In this document: in pieces, positions 1 to 5,796 of the stretch
How positions within the stretch are numbered: position 1 is the stretch's first letter
Layout of the letters: each line of letters opens with the position of its first letter
Assembly (NCBI GenBank): GCA_046155605.1
Contig: JBJXFQ010000056.1
Location: 1-9,072 of the forward strand
Direction of reading: 5' to 3'
Length of the DNA: 9,072 nucleotides
Source of the DNA: JAEUIZ01 sp046155605
GTDB lineage: Bacteria; Planctomycetota; Phycisphaerae; Phycisphaerales; UBA1924
Made by a program: the position numbers and the translations under genes
The notes under the pieces: generated by a model
Database searches by the model: none
What the model saw: only the letters and a program-made list of their open reading frames with translations
What the model was told of the DNA's origin: nothing

Positions 1-124
1 GCACCAGTTCCGCAGACTCCGCGTACGCTACGAACGCCGAGCCGACATCCACCAGGCCTTCCTCTCCCTCGGCTGCATCCTCATCTGCTTCAGAACCCTC
101 GATCCAGTATTCTGTTAGAGGCTC
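1..124 (+). mobile_element. Right end of an IS5-family insertion sequence (partial)
   Basis: The fragment holds the last codons of a DDE transposase, and a candidate terminal inverted repeat (GAGGCTC, 118-124) overlaps its stop codon. Next comes TTA, a plausible short target duplication for IS5-type elements. The left end lies outside the window, so neither the inverted repeat nor the duplication can be confirmed and the right boundary is a guess. The element sits about 40 bp beyond the stop codon of the tRNase Z gene and does not interrupt it. Confidence 0.55.
2..118 (+). CDS. IS5-family transposase, C-terminal fragment (partial at window edge)
   Basis: Frame 2 reads 38 residues and stops at TAG (116-118). 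The fragment contains RYERRADIHQAFLSLGC followed by a hydrophobic, Arg-containing end. This is the typical C-terminus of IS5-type DDE transposases, which follows the catalytic Glu region; members of the family end with an RYERR-D-H-AFL-L pattern. The protein would catalyse excision and insertion of its own element. The upstream part is cut off by the window edge, so it is unknown whether the gene is intact. The stop codon abuts the likely terminal repeat, the usual compact layout of an IS. Confidence 0.75.
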   Translation, partial: HQFRRLRVRYERRADIHQAFLSLGCILICFRTLDPVFC

Positions 125-164
125 TTAATGAGCATATCATGCCGCCAACGCAGCGGCGATGTTC

Positions 165-1097
165 CTACGCCCTCGTCCCGCTGGTCCGTGGCGGCATTCC
201 GGCGTCGATCTCCTGCCGCTCGTAGCGCTCGCGGTTGCCCTTGTTGTCCATCAGCACGAAGACGCGCTTGGATTTCTCCTCGCCCACGAGTTCGGTGATG
301 CGCTGCTTGGCGTAGCCCAGGTGCGTCCGACGCGAGATGTGCGTGAGGATCATCGCCTTGCACTCGACGACGCGGAGCCACTCGGCGATGTCGTTGATGT
401 GCATGTGCATCCCGACCTTGGCGCGGTCCTGGTGCTCGGGCTCGAAGAACGTGCATTCGGTGATGATGATCTCGGCCTTGCGCACGTCGGGGCGGACGAG
501 GTGCGGCCCGGGCGAGGTGTCGCCGAGGTAGGCCACGAGCGGGATCTCGATGATCCGCGTGATCTCGATGTTGCGCTCCTTCAGTTCGCGGAGTTTCTCC
601 TGCGGAAACTCGGCAAACTCCGGCTTGAGTTTGCTTCGCTTCTCGACGACCACATACCCCATGCTCGGGGAGGTGTGCTCGGTGTGGAAGCCGCGAAGGT
701 ACATGCTCGGCTTGATCTCGACCGTCTCCTCGGGCTCGATCGAGACGACGTCATAGGGCGTCCGCTGCTGCTCGAGATCGACGAACCCGGCCATCATGCG
801 GTGGATCGGCTGCGCCAGCCGCGCGTCGCAGACGATCTTGCCCGTGCCCATGCCCTGGAACCTGCGCTGCGAGCAGTAATACGCAAGGGCGCCGATGTGG
901 TCCATGTGCCCGTGCGAGATGGCCACGACCTTGCTGGCAAGCGCGAAGCGCAGGCACTCGCCCATGTCGAAGCAGACGTCAAGTTCGGGCACCTGGATGC
1001 AGGTCGATTCACCCGCGATCGAGACGCCCTGGATTCGATAGGGCGGGATGTACAGGAATCCGGGCGACACCTCGCGCGGCGGCGGCTTTGGAATCAT
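165..1097 (-). CDS. rnz: tRNase Z (ribonuclease Z), metallo-beta-lactamase fold
   Basis: This 310-residue protein should be the zinc-dependent endonuclease that cleaves the 3' trailer from pre-tRNA in the cytoplasm. The metal-binding set is complete: HGHMDH (62-67, motif II), H141 in HTSPSMGY (motif III), D193 in LGDT (motif IV) and H253 in LTHISRR (motif V). ECTF (214-217) and H233 fit the tRNase Z-specific pattern. The length matches the short form. The N-terminus lacks the bacterial PTxxRN signature and reads GESTCIQVPELDVCFDMG, which from memory resembles the plant TRZ1/TRZ2 type (GHETCI...FDIG). The KLKPEF...LKERNIEIT region also resembles that type. The start is ATG at 1097, preceded by GGGAGG eight bases upstream. 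The frame stays open to 1700, but that extension would run back through the lipoprotein gene and is spurious. The gene lies 77 bp downstream of the lipoprotein gene on the same strand and may be co-transcribed. Confidence 0.9.
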   Translation of the reverse strand: MIPKPPPREVSPGFLYIPPYRIQGVSIAGESTCIQVPELDVCFDMGECLRFALASKVVAISHGHMDHIGALAYYCSQRRFQGMGTGKIVCDARLAQPIHRMMAGFVDLEQQRTPYDVVSIEPEETVEIKPSMYLRGFHTEHTSPSMGYVVVEKRSKLKPEFAEFPQEKLRELKERNIEITRIIEIPLVAYLGDTSPGPHLVRPDVRKAEIIITECTFFEPEHQDRAKVGMHMHINDIAEWLRVVECKAMILTHISRRTHLGYAKQRITELVGEEKSKRVFVLMDNKGNRERYERQEIDAGMPPRTSGTRA

Positions 1098-1105
1098 CGG
1101 GTGAA

Positions 1106-1111
1106 CCTCCC
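1106..1111 (-). promoter_or_regulatory. Ribosome binding site of the tRNase Z gene
   Basis: The minus strand reads GGGAGG eight bases before the ATG at 1097. It fixes the start there rather than at upstream in-frame codons within the neighbouring gene. Confidence 0.65.
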
Positions 1112-1174
1112 CGGCCGCGCTTCCGCTCGGCCTGGATACCGCGGCATCGTAGGCCCGGCGCGCGGTCGAACCGC

Positions 1175-2227
1175 TCATTTCCCCGCGATCGCCTCCCACG
1201 CCGCCATCGCCTCGTCGGCCCGCGTTGCAATCGCTTCGAGATCGGGTGGCTGCCCCAGGAGCGCATTGGCCGCGAACTCCGCCGCGAGCGAGGCCCGCAC
1301 CGGCATGTTGCGTGAGTCGCTCTTGGCCAGCATCCGCTCGACCTCCTCGCTGAGCAGGAACTCGATCAGCGCCGCGGCGTTCTTGGGGTTTGGCCCCCCG
1401 CGCACGATCGCCGCGGTGTTCGGGATCAGCAGCGACCGCTCGCCCATCACCATCGCCACGGGCCAGCCCTCGCGGAGCCCCGCGTGCACGTCGTCGGTGT
1501 CGGTGAGCCCGACATCGATAACCCCCTCGGCGACGGCCCGCACCACCGCCGAGTTGCCGTCGAAGAGGCGCACATCGTTGGCCTTCATCCCGCGAGCCCA
1601 GGCGTCGAACGCCTCGCGGTCGAGTTGGGCATGGAGGTACGCCACGAGGCCGCGCGTCGTGCCGAACTGCGGTCGAGCCATCCCGATCCGCCCGCGCCAT
1701 GTGGGGAGCGTCAGGGCCGTTTCGTCGCGCGGCGCGTCCTTCGCCTCAACGCGCTTGGTGTTGTAGACGATGGCGCGGGCCCGCAGCGCGAAGCCGTGCC
1801 ACCGGCCCTCAGGCCCGATGAGCCACGCGGGCCGGTCCTTCGCGCCGGGCACATCCGCCGGCGCGAGCAGCCCCGCCGCGTCGAGCCGGATCGTGGCAAA
1901 GGGCTCGTTGGACCACCACACGTCGGCCCGCGGGCGATCGCGCTCGGCGAGCAACCGCTGCACCAAGCCCGTGGTCTTCGTCGATTCCGTGTCGCCGACG
2001 ATCCGCACGGCGATGCCGGTCTTGGCCGTGAACGCGGGTGCGACCTCGCGCAGGAGATAGTCATCACAACTGGTGTAGAGCACGACCTCGGGCCGCGGCG
2101 GACGCGAGCAGGCTGCGATGAACATGATCGTCAGAGCGAACAGGCACTCGAACCCGAATCTTGAACCGATCGCGCGAGCGCTTGAGCCGATCGCGCGAGC
2201 GATCGGAACTCGTGTCGTCCGTACCAT
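1175..2227 (-). CDS. Extracellular solute-binding lipoprotein (iron(III)/anion-type ABC transporter component)
   Basis: This 350-residue protein resembles the periplasmic ligand-binding subunit of an ABC importer of the AfuA/FutA class. A hydrophobic stretch (about 25-39) leads to a lipobox, MFIAAC, with C40 as the expected lipidated residue, so it should be membrane-tethered. The mature part begins VVLYTSCDDYLLREVAPAF-TAKTGI, then DTESTKTTGLVQRLLAERDRPRADV and WWSNEP (104-109). These are hallmarks of this family. The ligand is not certain from sequence. No permease or ATPase gene is visible nearby, so it is an orphan here. I chose ATG 2227. A GTG at 2251 would add eight residues but lies inside a repeat arm, and neither start has a good Shine-Dalgarno. 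The signal peptide has an unusually long n-region of about 25 residues, half of it made of a tandem 7-residue repeat. Confidence 0.8.
   Translation of the reverse strand: MVRTTRVPIARAIGSSARAIGSRFGFECLFALTIMFIAACSRPPRPEVVLYTSCDDYLLREVAPAFTAKTGIAVRIVGDTESTKTTGLVQRLLAERDRPRADVWWSNEPFATIRLDAAGLLAPADVPGAKDRPAWLIGPEGRWHGFALRARAIVYNTKRVEAKDAPRDETALTLPTWRGRIGMARPQFGTTRGLVAYLHAQLDREAFDAWARGMKANDVRLFDGNSAVVRAVAEGVIDVGLTDTDDVHAGLREGWPVAMVMGERSLLIPNTAAIVRGGPNPKNAAALIEFLLSEEVERMLAKSDSRNMPVRASLAAEFAANALLGQPPDLEAIATRADEAMAAWEAIAGK
2160..2201. repeat. Tandem 21-bp direct repeat (two copies) in signal-peptide codons
   Basis: Two adjacent 21-bp units, 2160-2180 and 2181-2201, differ at one base (CTTGAA versus CTTGAG at the start of each unit). 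The unit length is a multiple of three, so the repeat keeps frame and encodes ARAIGS-type heptapeptides in the n-region of the lipoprotein signal peptide. The second unit continues into the full palindrome at 2187-2206. Confidence 0.9.
2187..2206. repeat. Palindromic repeat copy 1 (8-bp stem, GCGA loop)
   Basis: The sequence is CCGATCGC, then GCGA, then GCGATCGG: a perfect 8-bp stem around a GNRA-type tetraloop. Together with its flanks (2184-2207) it is identical over 24 bases to 5060-5083 in the ligase gene. A partial copy (first 15 bases) precedes it at 2166-2180. Confidence 0.9.
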
Positions 2228-2248
2228 CGGGCCACGCACGAACCTCAA

Positions 2249-2341
2249 CACAGAGGCACCGAGCCACAGAGAAGGACTCCAATGGGCGCGCAGACCTCAT
2301 GCATCTGTCCACCCGCCTCTCTGTGTCTTTGTGTCTCTGTG
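2249..2341. repeat. Inverted-repeat element with CACAGAG-rich arms
   Basis: The left arm (2249-2275) reads CACAGAGGCACCGAG followed by CCACAGAGA. The reverse complement of the right arm (2316-2341) reads CACAGAGACACAAAG followed by ACACAGAGA. The arms match over about 26 bases with five mismatches and enclose about 40 bp. Repeats built from CACAGAG words occur between genes in many environmental bacteria (remembered, not searched). The element fills most of the gap between the coiled-coil gene and the lipoprotein gene. As RNA it would form a long hairpin that could reduce or end read-through. It resembles a non-autonomous or REP-like element; no transposase is attached. Confidence 0.75.
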
Positions 2342-2376
2342 GTCATTCCGCTCGATGAGGTGAAGACGCTCGCAGC

Positions 2377-4152
2377 CTACCTGCCCTCAGATTTCGTTTC
2401 GGGCTTGGCTTTCTGGTCGCGCGCCCGGGCCTCGAGCCTGCCAAAGTAGTGTTTGACGACGCCGTGCAACTCGCGCCGCACCTGCATCGTCTCGACGGCC
2501 TCGGTCGCCGCCTTCGAGCCCGCCTCGACAACCTGCGAGAACTCGCGCACCGATTCGCCGCGGACTTGGTCGCCGTACACCAGCCGGCTGCCCACGATCG
2601 GCCCCGCGCCGGTCTTGCTCTGGCTCATCTTCTTCTCGATCGCCACGGGCGAATCGACCTCGTCGGGGCTCTTGCCCCCGCCGCTCACGCCCGGGCCGCC
2701 CGATCCCTGGCCAAACTTGCCCGCGCTCTCCCCAGCCTTCCACGGGCTCTGCGTATCGCTCATCCCCATCTCGCCGCCATCGCCATCGCCGCCCGAGCAT
2801 TGGCCCGCGAGTTTGGCGAGTTGCTTGCCGGCCTCTTTCGATGCGGCGTCGAGCGCGTCGAGATCCTTATCCAGCATTTCGAGGTCGCCGAGTTGCCCCG
2901 AGAGCGCCTCCATCGCCTCGCTGCCCTCCTGGCTCATGCCCTGCTTGCCCATGTTGGCCGCCATCTTGCCGAGTTCGTCCGACATCCCTTCGCACTTCTC
3001 CCCGGCCTTCTGCTGCGCCTGCAGCGCCTTCATCAACCGCTGCTTCTGCTCGTCTGAGAGACTCTTCAGCCCTTCCAGCGCCTTCTTGAGCGCCTCCGGA
3101 TCCCGCGCCATCTTCGACGCCTGCTCCTTGCTCAGCCCGGCCTGTTCGAGTTTCTTCTCGAGTTCCTGCCGATCCTGCGCCAGTTTCGCCAACTGCTCCG
3201 AGAGTTTCTTCAGTTGCTCCTGGGCCTTGGCCTTGTCCTCGGGCTTGGTCGTGCCGTCCGCCAGTTTCTTCGAGAGTTCACCCAGGTCCTGCTGCGCCTT
3301 CCCGAAGTCGCCGCGCTGCAGCGACTTGGCCAACTCATCGAGCGGCCCCGGCCCCGGCTGCTTGAGTTGCTTCATCGCCTGCTTGATCGCCTGCGCCTGC
3401 TGCGCCTTCTCGCCGCTCTTCATCTCCGCCAACTTGTCCTGCAGGCTCGTCAGTTTCTTGATCTCGGATCGGCGGATCTCGTCGGGCGTCTGCTGTGCCT
3501 TGGGATCGCCCGCCTCGCCCTCGTTCTTCGCCTCTTCCTTCAGGTCCACCTTCGCCTGCTTCATCAGTTCCTGAAGTTTCTCGTCGTTCTTCTTGACCTC
3601 GCTCTTGACCTCGATGATCTCGCGCTCCTTCGCCGCCTGTGTCTCGCGGGTCTTCAAGAGCCCCAGCACATCGAGCGTCGGGACGCTGAACCACAGGATC
3701 GCCAGCGCCAGCACCGCGCCAAAGGGCACGGGCCAGAGTCGCGGGGCAATCAACGGGATCGCGCGGCGAACATCGACCCGCCGGGCCTTCTCCTGCGCCG
3801 ACTCAACGACGAGCCGTGCCCAGGCATCCTCGCTCTTGCCCACGCACATCGCCGTGCTCAGCGTCTCGCGGAGATCAGCCCGCTCATCGACCTCGCGCGC
3901 CAGAGCCACGCCACGCGCTCGCCGAGCCATGCTCCAGCCGAACGCCGCCACGACCGCCAGACCCGCTGCCAAGCCCCAGAGCCGCAGCCAATCCGTCGGC
4001 CAGCGCACCGGAAGCCCGAAAATCCGTTCGGCAAACAGCACGCCCATCAGCAACACGACCGCCCCCGTCGCCGTCACCGCGAGCGTCCGCATCAGGTCGA
4101 GCGCCAAGAGCCGCCACGCCGCTCGCTTCAAGACTCGTTGAATCTCGGTCAT
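2377..4152 (-). CDS. Membrane-anchored coiled-coil protein of unknown function
   Basis: I do not recognise a defined function for this 591-residue protein. Hydrophobic segments at about 24-41, 55-73 and 141-157 suggest three membrane helices. Between the second and third lies ALAREVDERADLRETLSTAM...ARRVDVRRAIPL (about 83-123), which resembles the corresponding stretch of DUF4175-type membrane proteins, though this is only a resemblance. Residues 168-450 are a highly charged Lys/Glu/Gln/Leu coiled coil, followed by a Gly/Ser-rich linker (about 451-493). A better-structured C-terminal block (about 514-574) contains GSRLVYGDQVRGESVREFSQ and ELHGVVKHYFGRLEAR. The start is ATG 4152 with AAGGAG five bases upstream; an open extension to 4377 is rejected. 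Automatic annotation may call it SMC-like because of composition, but there is no ATPase motif. The ligase gene diverges from its 5' end. Confidence 0.8.
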   Translation of the reverse strand: MTEIQRVLKRAAWRLLALDLMRTLAVTATGAVVLLMGVLFAERIFGLPVRWPTDWLRLWGLAAGLAVVAAFGWSMARRARGVALAREVDERADLRETLSTAMCVGKSEDAWARLVVESAQEKARRVDVRRAIPLIAPRLWPVPFGAVLALAILWFSVPTLDVLGLLKTRETQAAKEREIIEVKSEVKKNDEKLQELMKQAKVDLKEEAKNEGEAGDPKAQQTPDEIRRSEIKKLTSLQDKLAEMKSGEKAQQAQAIKQAMKQLKQPGPGPLDELAKSLQRGDFGKAQQDLGELSKKLADGTTKPEDKAKAQEQLKKLSEQLAKLAQDRQELEKKLEQAGLSKEQASKMARDPEALKKALEGLKSLSDEQKQRLMKALQAQQKAGEKCEGMSDELGKMAANMGKQGMSQEGSEAMEALSGQLGDLEMLDKDLDALDAASKEAGKQLAKLAGQCSGGDGDGGEMGMSDTQSPWKAGESAGKFGQGSGGPGVSGGGKSPDEVDSPVAIEKKMSQSKTGAGPIVGSRLVYGDQVRGESVREFSQVVEAGSKAATEAVETMQVRRELHGVVKHYFGRLEARARDQKAKPETKSEGR

Positions 4153-4157
4153 GTCGG

Positions 4158-4163
4158 CTCCTT
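4158..4163 (-). promoter_or_regulatory. Ribosome binding site of the coiled-coil gene
   Basis: The minus strand reads AAGGAG five bases before ATG 4152, which decides the start against the longer frame opening at 4377. Confidence 0.65.
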
Positions 4164-4226
4164 CGTGGGCACACCGCCGCACCAAACCCTGTTTCATTCT
4201 ACGATCCGCGGGCAGTTGAGTTGCCG

Positions 4227-4250
4227 GATTGTCACACTCCCGTGACAATC
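4227..4250. promoter_or_regulatory. Inverted repeat in the divergent intergenic region, candidate operator
   Basis: GATTGTCAC (4227-4235) and GTGACAATC (4242-4250) are perfect 9-bp arms around ACTCCC. Allowing one bulged base, the symmetry extends to GCCG...GGC. The repeat sits between the start of the coiled-coil gene (minus) and the ligase (plus), where a dimeric repressor or activator could control one or both. A weak plus-strand promoter can be drawn over it (TTGCCG 4221-4226, 17 bases, GACAAT 4244-4249). A minus-strand TAGAAT lies at 4201-4196. The binding protein is unknown. A terminator is unlikely because no gene ends here. Confidence 0.5.
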
Positions 4251-4284
4251 GGCTCGATCCGCCGGCCCATCCGCGTCCATTCCA

Positions 4285-5796
4285 TTGGCCCGCCACCACC
4301 CCCATCTCGCACCGGCCTACGTCGCCGACCAACTCGACGAGCCGGCCCGCCGCGACCCCCTCGGCCATCGGCTCCACGTCCTTGCCGCGGCGTGGTACTT
4401 CTTCTTTGCCGGATTTCCCATCGCCTTTGTCGAGTTCATGGCCATTCCGCTGCTAGTTATAGGACTGATTCGGTTCCGATTGACTTATAGGACCATGCTC
4501 TCGTTCGGCGCACAGCCGTTGTTCATCGCCGTCACCCTGTGGGCGATATGGCAGGCACTTTCGCTACGGTGGTCGCCGGACCCTGAACAGGGGATGCGAG
4601 AACTCGGCAACTGTCGCTGGATCTGGGTGACGTTCATGGTTTGGCCGGTGGCGCGCGCACGAACACTCCTGATTGCGGCACTGGCGGCGGGGCTGACGTG
4701 CGGCGCGGCGAGTCAGGCGGTCAATGCGATCGGGCACGGCGTCGGCCTGCGGTCGCTGATGCTGACGCAGAACCTTGACCGCAACGCGGGGTGGTGGGAG
4801 CCGATCGTCGGCGGGACGCTGCTGACGGCGGGGCTGGGGCTGCACCTGCCGGCGGCGATGATGGGCCGGGGACACGAACGGCTGATCGCGGCGGCGGGAG
4901 CGGTGGTGATGCTGGCCGGAGTGGTCGCAACGGGAACGCGCGGCGCGTGGATCGCCTCGGCGGGGCTGATTGGGATTGTCGGCGTGGTGGCGGGGGTGAG
5001 GTGGGTGTTCGCGAGGCGCACAGGCGGGACGCCCAACCCCCCGAACGAAAGAGATTCAGGAGCCGATCGCGCGAGCGATCGGATGTTCGCGGCACACAGC
5101 AGCATGGACCTCCAAAGTGAGGTCCGTGGCACGAAGAAGCACCGACCGCTCAAAGCAACGGTCGGTGGCACGGTGGGTGGCACCGTCGGCATGGGCGTGG
5201 CCGCGCTGGTTGTGGTCGCTGTATTGGTCTGGGCGCTCGCGGGGCCAGCGATCGGGCGGCGGATCGAGTTGGCGCGATCCGACCTCGCGGCAGCGGCGCG
5301 GGGCGAGTATCGGACGGACACCGGCGCGCGGCTGCTGATGTGGAAGTGGGCGGTGCGCGAGGTGCGGGCGCGGCCCATCACTGGGGTCGGGGCGGGCGGG
5401 TTTCGGCCTTGGGCGCGCGCACACGCGGCGGACTTTGGCGAGGATGCGGCGACCATGCCGCTGCATCTGCACGCGCACTCAGCACCCTTGCAGATCGCGG
5501 CGACGACGGGGCTGGTGGGCTTGGCACTGGCGGGGCTGGTGATGGGGATCGCAATCCGCGGCGGGCTGCGTGAACTCGGGCCGTCGGGGCATGAAGGCGC
5601 GAGGCCGGGATCGGGGCTGGGGAGTTATGCGGCCGGGCCGGGGTTTGCGCTGGTCGGCATGGCGTTGGCGGGGCTGTTTGATCCGGTGCATCAGACGACA
5701 ATCACGGGGGCGTGGCTGGCGATGCTGATGGGGCTGTGCCTGGTGGGGAGGCCGGGGCCGACACCACTTTCGCGGTCACTTCGCGTTCCGACCTAA
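4285..5796 (+). CDS. O-antigen ligase / Wzy-like polysaccharide polymerase family membrane protein
   Basis: This 503-residue polytopic protein of the O-antigen ligase (Wzy_C/WaaL) superfamily should transfer or polymerise lipid-linked glycans on the periplasmic face of the inner membrane. Signatures are TRGAWIA (218-224), RLLMWKWAVREVRARP followed by ITGVGAGGF (349-373), and HLHAHSAPLQIAATTGLVG (394-412). Together they form the Arg/His-bearing periplasmic loop typical of the family. Hydrophobic helices run from about residue 33 to the C-terminus. Residues about 246-300 (PNPPNERDSGADRASD... through KATVGGTVGG) are polar and repetitive. They interrupt a loop that is normally short and are encoded by palindromes. 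The TTG start at 4285 is used because no ATG precedes the first helix; it lacks a clear ribosome binding site, and ATG 4438 is the only later alternative. The last 95 bp overlap comEC on the opposite strand. No other glycan genes are visible. Confidence 0.8.
   Translation: MARHHPHLAPAYVADQLDEPARRDPLGHRLHVLAAAWYFFFAGFPIAFVEFMAIPLLVIGLIRFRLTYRTMLSFGAQPLFIAVTLWAIWQALSLRWSPDPEQGMRELGNCRWIWVTFMVWPVARARTLLIAALAAGLTCGAASQAVNAIGHGVGLRSLMLTQNLDRNAGWWEPIVGGTLLTAGLGLHLPAAMMGRGHERLIAAAGAVVMLAGVVATGTRGAWIASAGLIGIVGVVAGVRWVFARRTGGTPNPPNERDSGADRASDRMFAAHSSMDLQSEVRGTKKHRPLKATVGGTVGGTVGMGVAALVVVAVLVWALAGPAIGRRIELARSDLAAAARGEYRTDTGARLLMWKWAVREVRARPITGVGAGGFRPWARAHAADFGEDAATMPLHLHAHSAPLQIAATTGLVGLALAGLVMGIAIRGGLRELGPSGHEGARPGSGLGSYAAGPGFALVGMALAGLFDPVHQTTITGAWLAMLMGLCLVGRPGPTPLSRSLRVPT
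5063..5082. repeat. Palindromic repeat copy 2 (8-bp stem, GCGA loop) inside the ligase gene
   Basis: This has the same CCGATCGC-GCGA-GCGATCGG palindrome as 2187-2206, with identical flanks (5060-5083). Here it is read on the plus strand in a different frame and encodes ADRASDR rather than the ARAIGS-type peptide of the first copy. Confidence 0.9.
5103..5186. repeat. Cluster of three further hairpins with GTGGCAC words
   Basis: Three inverted repeats follow one another. The first is GGACCTC (5106-5112) with GAGGTCC (5119-5125), extendable to about 10 pairs as RNA. The second is CACCGACCG (5140-5148) with CGGTCGGTG (5159-5167). The third is ACGGTG (5170-5175) with CACCGT (5181-5186). The word GTGGCAC occurs three times (5126-5132, 5165-5171, 5177-5183). 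With the palindrome at 5063 they make up most of the low-complexity loop insert of the ligase. Confidence 0.8.

Noticed and set aside
141..157. Hairpin GCCGC-N7-GCGGC after the tRNase Z stop as a terminator
   Set aside because: The stem is only five pairs and no T-run follows on the minus strand, too weak to annotate.
1098..1700. N-terminal extension of tRNase Z to 1700
   Set aside because: The extension is Arg-rich, overlaps the lipoprotein gene in another frame, and a good ribosome binding site precedes ATG 1097.
159..1766. Long plus-strand open frame of 535 codons
   Set aside because: It runs antisense to tRNase Z and the lipoprotein gene, both with clear family motifs. Its product is Arg/Asp/Val-rich with no recognisable domain, as expected for the complementary strand of GC-rich genes.
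4153..4377. N-terminal extension of the coiled-coil protein to 4377
   Set aside because: It would cross the divergent promoter region and the start of the ligase gene, and AAGGAG sits just before ATG 4152.
4380..4680. Calling the skew switch a replication origin
   Set aside because: There is no dnaA/dnaN, no recognisable DnaA-box cluster and no AT-rich unwinding region outside genes. Only the composition change is supported.
5103..5186. CRISPR-like array
   Set aside because: The GTGGCAC words are short and unevenly spaced, have no regular spacers, and lie within an open coding frame. No cas genes are present.
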